A model generated the notes under the pieces. It saw only the letters and a list, made by a program, of their open reading frames with translations, was not told the origin of the DNA and did no database searches. Below are positions 6,023-8,169 of a DNA stretch of 8,169 nt, piece by piece. Within the stretch, counting starts at the first letter, position 1. Each line of letters opens with the position of its first letter. The stretch lies in the NCBI GenBank assembly GCA_012032975.1, contig JAAUPU010000093.1, positions 1 to 8,169 on the forward strand. The letters are read 5' to 3'. The stretch is from Caldilineaceae bacterium (GTDB taxonomy: Bacteria > Chloroflexota > Anaerolineae > Caldilineales > Caldilineaceae). The translations under genes and the position numbers were made by a program.

Positions 6023-6436
6023 CTACTCAGGAAACGCTCCCAATTGCCTCAGCAATCCGACAAAGTCAGATTCGCTCCAGCGCTCCACGACTTTGCCGTC
6101 GGCAAAGTGCAGGATGGTCATGCCGATCAGCACAACATCTTTGCCGGTCGGCGGGATGCCCTGGAATTCCCCTTCGTGGCGCATGTTCATATGAAACCGC
6201 GCCGCAATCGAGTCACCTTCGGCGATGACATCATCCATGACCAACGTTGTGCCAGGGAAGGCGGCGAGGACGCCACCGTAGAAGAGTCGCGCGCCATCTA
6301 CACCCGGCGGCAGGCCGGGTGGTAGAAAGTGAAGAATGGCATCGTCAGCGTAAAGCGTCAGATAGCCGTTGAGGTCCTGTGCATTCCACGCGGCGACAGC
6401 CCTGTTCAAGACGTCGATATTCGTATTCTTGCCCAT
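6023..6436 (-). CDS. SnoaL-like ester cyclase / polyketide-cyclase-fold protein (copy 2)
   Basis: The 137-residue product is collinear with copy 1. Shared landmarks are LPPGLPPGVDG (38-48), LAAFPGTTL (57-65), HEGEFQGIPPTGKDV (87-101) and FADGKVVERWSESDFVGLLRQLG (111-133). The two are clearly duplicates, but their N-terminal halves have diverged, suggesting different ligands or a heteromer. ATG 6436-6434 was chosen because SnoaL homology begins right after it; a 32-codon longer reading passes through a hairpin and lacks similarity. The ribosome site is weak (AAAGCGA about ten bases upstream). It is the first intact gene of the likely cassette, with two hairpins between it and the broken hydrolase upstream. 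A small 5-bp-stem hairpin (6000-6014) follows its stop but has no clear T-run. Confidence 0.9.
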   Translation of the reverse strand: MGKNTNIDVLNRAVAAWNAQDLNGYLTLYADDAILHFLPPGLPPGVDGARLFYGGVLAAFPGTTLVMDDVIAEGDSIAARFHMNMRHEGEFQGIPPTGKDVVLIGMTILHFADGKVVERWSESDFVGLLRQLGAFPE

Positions 6437-6490
6437 TGTAAGTCGTTCGCTTTCTATCCTATGGTCAGCATGGATCGGCTGGAGTGGAGC

Positions 6491-6530
6491 GTGCGGGAGT
6501 CTGCTTCTGCTAGAAACCGGACTCCCACAC
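6491..6530. repeat. Hairpin upstream of SnoaL-like copy 2
   Basis: GTGCGGGAGTC (6491-6501) and GACTCCCACAC (6520-6530) pair at 10 of 11 positions around an 18-base loop that itself contains TTCT/AGAA. There is no T-run on either strand. It may contribute to a transcription boundary, or form in the leader of the SnoaL-like gene. Confidence 0.5.
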
Positions 6531-6566
6531 ACTCAGAGTTGGAGGTCAATCACATTGCCGAATGGC

Positions 6567-6593
6567 GTCGGCTCCTGGCGCGCGAGCGCCGAC
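6567..6593 (-). terminator. GC-rich hairpin after the metallo-hydrolase stop
   Basis: GTCGGC (6567-6572) pairs with GCCGAC (6588-6593), and an overlapping alternative pairs GGCGC (6577-6581) with GCGCC (6586-6590). It begins 33 bases after the hydrolase stop codon in the direction of transcription. With no T-run, it is at best an unconventional terminator. Confidence 0.3.
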
Positions 6594-6625
6594 CGGTCCG
6601 CGAACAGATCGGTAAGGAATCTCAA

Positions 6626-7535
6626 CTATTCGATACGCAGGCTCGCGATGATCTGGAAGCAGTGGCTGGGGGTGAAGATGTCGGCGCCGCCCAACTGATC
6701 TCCCCATTTCTCCAACGTCAGATCGGCGCACATATCGGTGAGTGCATTGAGGTAGCTCTCGAAGAGCAGCCACTGGTTCTCGAAACCGACCTCCATCCCA
6801 ATCGCAAAGAAGTCCACCGTCTGCAATGCTTGGGTCGCGTTGGCGACCATGTCCATGACATACTCGCGCTGGATCTCCACATCCTCGCGCGTGCCTGTGC
6901 GGGTGAGATGGCCGCCGACGAAGGTATCGAAATCGTAGGCAAGCGTGGCGTCGTGGGCCTGGATAAAGCCGGGCACATCTTCCGCCAGGGCCAGGTCGCG
7001 GAACATGGACCAGCCGGGGAAGACCACGTCCACCAGCATCAGCAGCTTCTGCTTTGGTGCATAGATGAAGATGTTGCCTGCACTGTGGTTGATGCCCAGA
7101 TAGTCCAGTTCGAGCGTCTGATCGCCCACTTCCAGGGTCAGATGATCGCCGAATGTTTCTGTGGGCAAGGGCACGGGCGCACCACCAAGGAAGATGCCGA
7201 AGGGAAGCTCCCGTTCGCCATGCCCGCGCCGAGTTCGGCCAAGCGTGCGGCGGTCTCTTCCTGGGCAATGTAGACCGCATCTTCAGGGTAGATGCCTGCC
7301 GCGCCGATGTGGTCGGCGTGGGCATGGCTGTAGATCACGTGGGTGATCGGCTCGTCGGTCACTTCGGCAATGGCAGCCAACGCTTTCTCGCCGATGGTGG
7401 GCGGTGCATCGACCACGATGACGCCTTCGCCTGTGACCATGAAAATCATCTGATAGGAGCCATCACTTACGACATAGAGGCCATCGCCGGCTTCCTCGAT
7501 CCAGTACCCTTTTCCATGTCGAAGGCTGGACCCAT
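6626..7535 (-). pseudogene. Metallo-beta-lactamase-fold hydrolase, two apparent single-base frameshifts
   Basis: Restoring one base at each of two sites gives a continuous 303-residue domain from ATG 7535 to TAG 6628-6626. One site is a G run in the sense strand (plus-strand CCC 7507-7509), between MEKG and YWIEE. The other is a C run (plus-strand GGG 7202-7204), between GSFP and FGIFLGG. All zinc ligands of the fold are then present: SHAHADH gives His71, His73, Asp75 and His76; NHSAGN gives His151; LMLVDVVFP gives Asp170; VGGHLTR gives His210. Family members hydrolyse varied esters, thioesters or lactones, so the substrate is open. No ribosome site precedes ATG 7535, and no stop codon separates this domain from the upstream ScyD-like propeller in the corrected frame, so it may be the C-terminal half of a fusion. 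Perfect ligand conservation argues for recent breakage or sequencing error. Confidence 0.85.
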
Positions 7536-8169
7536 TGCGGTCTCGGGTAGCGGTGCGGCTCCCGGCATCGTGGAATCGTCTTCCACCATCGCGTGGATGG
7601 GCATCCCGACCATCTCTGTCAGGCCGGGGACCATGATTACCTGGCCGGAACCCGGCGCGCCGACGCCGTTGACGCTGACGAAGGCATCGCCGTCTGCGTT
7701 GAAGTCCAACGAGGTGACGAAGTCCAGACCATCGACGACGACCTCAGAGTCACCGCCCTCGATGACCCGGATCACCGCGCCGCTGCTGGGCACCGGACCC
7801 GTTTCGGTGAACATGCCAAACTGGGTGGCGTAGAGGTTGCCATCCGGCCCCGTACGCAGGTCGGTCAACATGGTCAGACCGGTGGCGTAGTCGCTGACCG
7901 TGCCATCAGCCGCCACCTTGACGACCTTGGCGCTGCCGGGTACGAAGGCGCGCCCGAAAGCAAGCTGACATAGGTCTCGCCATCGGCGCCGATGGTCACC
8001 GCGGTGGGCACCGGGTCGGTCAGCAGTTGTCCATCGAAGTCCGGGTTGGGGAAGACGCCAGGCAGCGGATCGAAGACGGCCACGACACTGATCTCGCCCG
8101 TCTCTGGGTCAACGCTCTGGAGAGCGTTGGCGCCGGCATTGGCGACCCAGATCGCGCCATCCGGTCCGG
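7536..8169 (-). pseudogene. ScyD/ScyE-like beta-propeller protein, C-terminal part, one apparent frameshift
   Basis: The right edge cuts this gene, so its N-terminus is outside the window. The first visible part reads GPDGAIWVANAGANALQSVD, then AVFDPLPGVFPNPDFDGQLL and TIGADGETYVSLLSGAP. A single lost base at a C run (plus-strand GG 7947-7948) then shifts the frame. With it restored, the sequence continues as FVPGSAKVVKVAADGTVSDY, LTMLTDLRTGPDGNLYATQF, LDFNADGDAFVSVNGVGAPG and SGQVIMVPGL. The repeated xGPDGxLY/xADGxxYVS blades are those of NHL/SMP-30-like propellers of the ScyD/ScyE family, named after cyanobacterial scytonemin-cluster proteins; other members are usually secreted and of unknown function. 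After the propeller comes a Pro/Ala/Met-rich acidic linker of about 30 residues (about 7536-7625), running without a stop into the metallo-hydrolase domain. Confidence 0.8.

Noticed and set aside
6329..7273. Plus-strand 314-codon open frame
   Set aside because: It overlaps the SnoaL copy 2 start, the intergenic hairpins and the metallo-hydrolase on the other strand; its translation has no recognisable motif.
7138..7449. Separate short metallo-hydrolase gene starting at MIFMVTGEG
   Set aside because: The upstream codons of the same frame (YWIEEAGDGLYVVSDGSYQ) are typical family sequence, so this is an internal Met of a frameshifted gene, not a separate start.
7153..7833. Plus-strand 226-codon open frame
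   Set aside because: It is antisense to the ScyD-like and metallo-hydrolase sequence, which carries clear catalytic motifs.

Overview
This window looks like a chromosomal stretch from a GC-rich environmental bacterium. Gene content (a DUF2652 cyclase-like protein, a DUF433/DUF5615 toxin-antitoxin pair, a ScyD/ScyE-type beta-propeller, a secreted-type metallo-beta-lactamase-fold hydrolase, twin SnoaL-like proteins) and a GTAGGGGCA-type intergenic hairpin are most reminiscent of Chloroflexota (Anaerolineae-like lineages). That assignment is inference from gene style, not a marker gene. No rRNA, tRNA, CRISPR array, transposase, phage gene or origin was seen.

Layout. All genes are on the minus strand (transcribed right to left) except a small toxin-antitoxin island on the plus strand. 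From the left: 1-785 is the N-terminal part of a DUF2652 protein running off the edge. Positions 786-1208 are a 423-base divergent spacer with a ~150-bp imperfect inverted-repeat element. Positions 1209-2046 hold an intact DUF433 antitoxin, a DUF5615 toxin cut after about 41 codons, and directly joined to it the C-terminal two-thirds of a VapC-type PIN toxin in another frame. A complete proline-iminopeptidase-family hydrolase (2193-3068) converges on this island. Next come a secreted helical protein of unknown function (3316-4056), a berberine-bridge-type FAD oxidase (4089-5453) and two paralogous SnoaL-like proteins (5501-5923, 6023-6436). These four are closely spaced and probably mostly one operon. 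After a hairpin-rich gap come a metallo-beta-lactamase-fold hydrolase (6626-7535) and the C-terminal part of a ScyD/ScyE-like beta-propeller (7536-8169).

The most notable points are these. (1) The ScyD-MBL stretch is broken by three single-base losses, each beside a short G or C run. Restoring one base at each gives perfect family sequence, with no stop codon between propeller and hydrolase, so the two may be one fused polypeptide. (2) The toxin locus is a chimera of two different PIN-fold toxins, probably made by a deletion between neighbouring toxin-antitoxin modules. (3) The SnoaL/SnoaL/FAD-oxidase/secreted-protein cassette resembles small-molecule tailoring without a visible biosynthetic core. 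I see no clear evidence for a wholly new defence or mobile system here.
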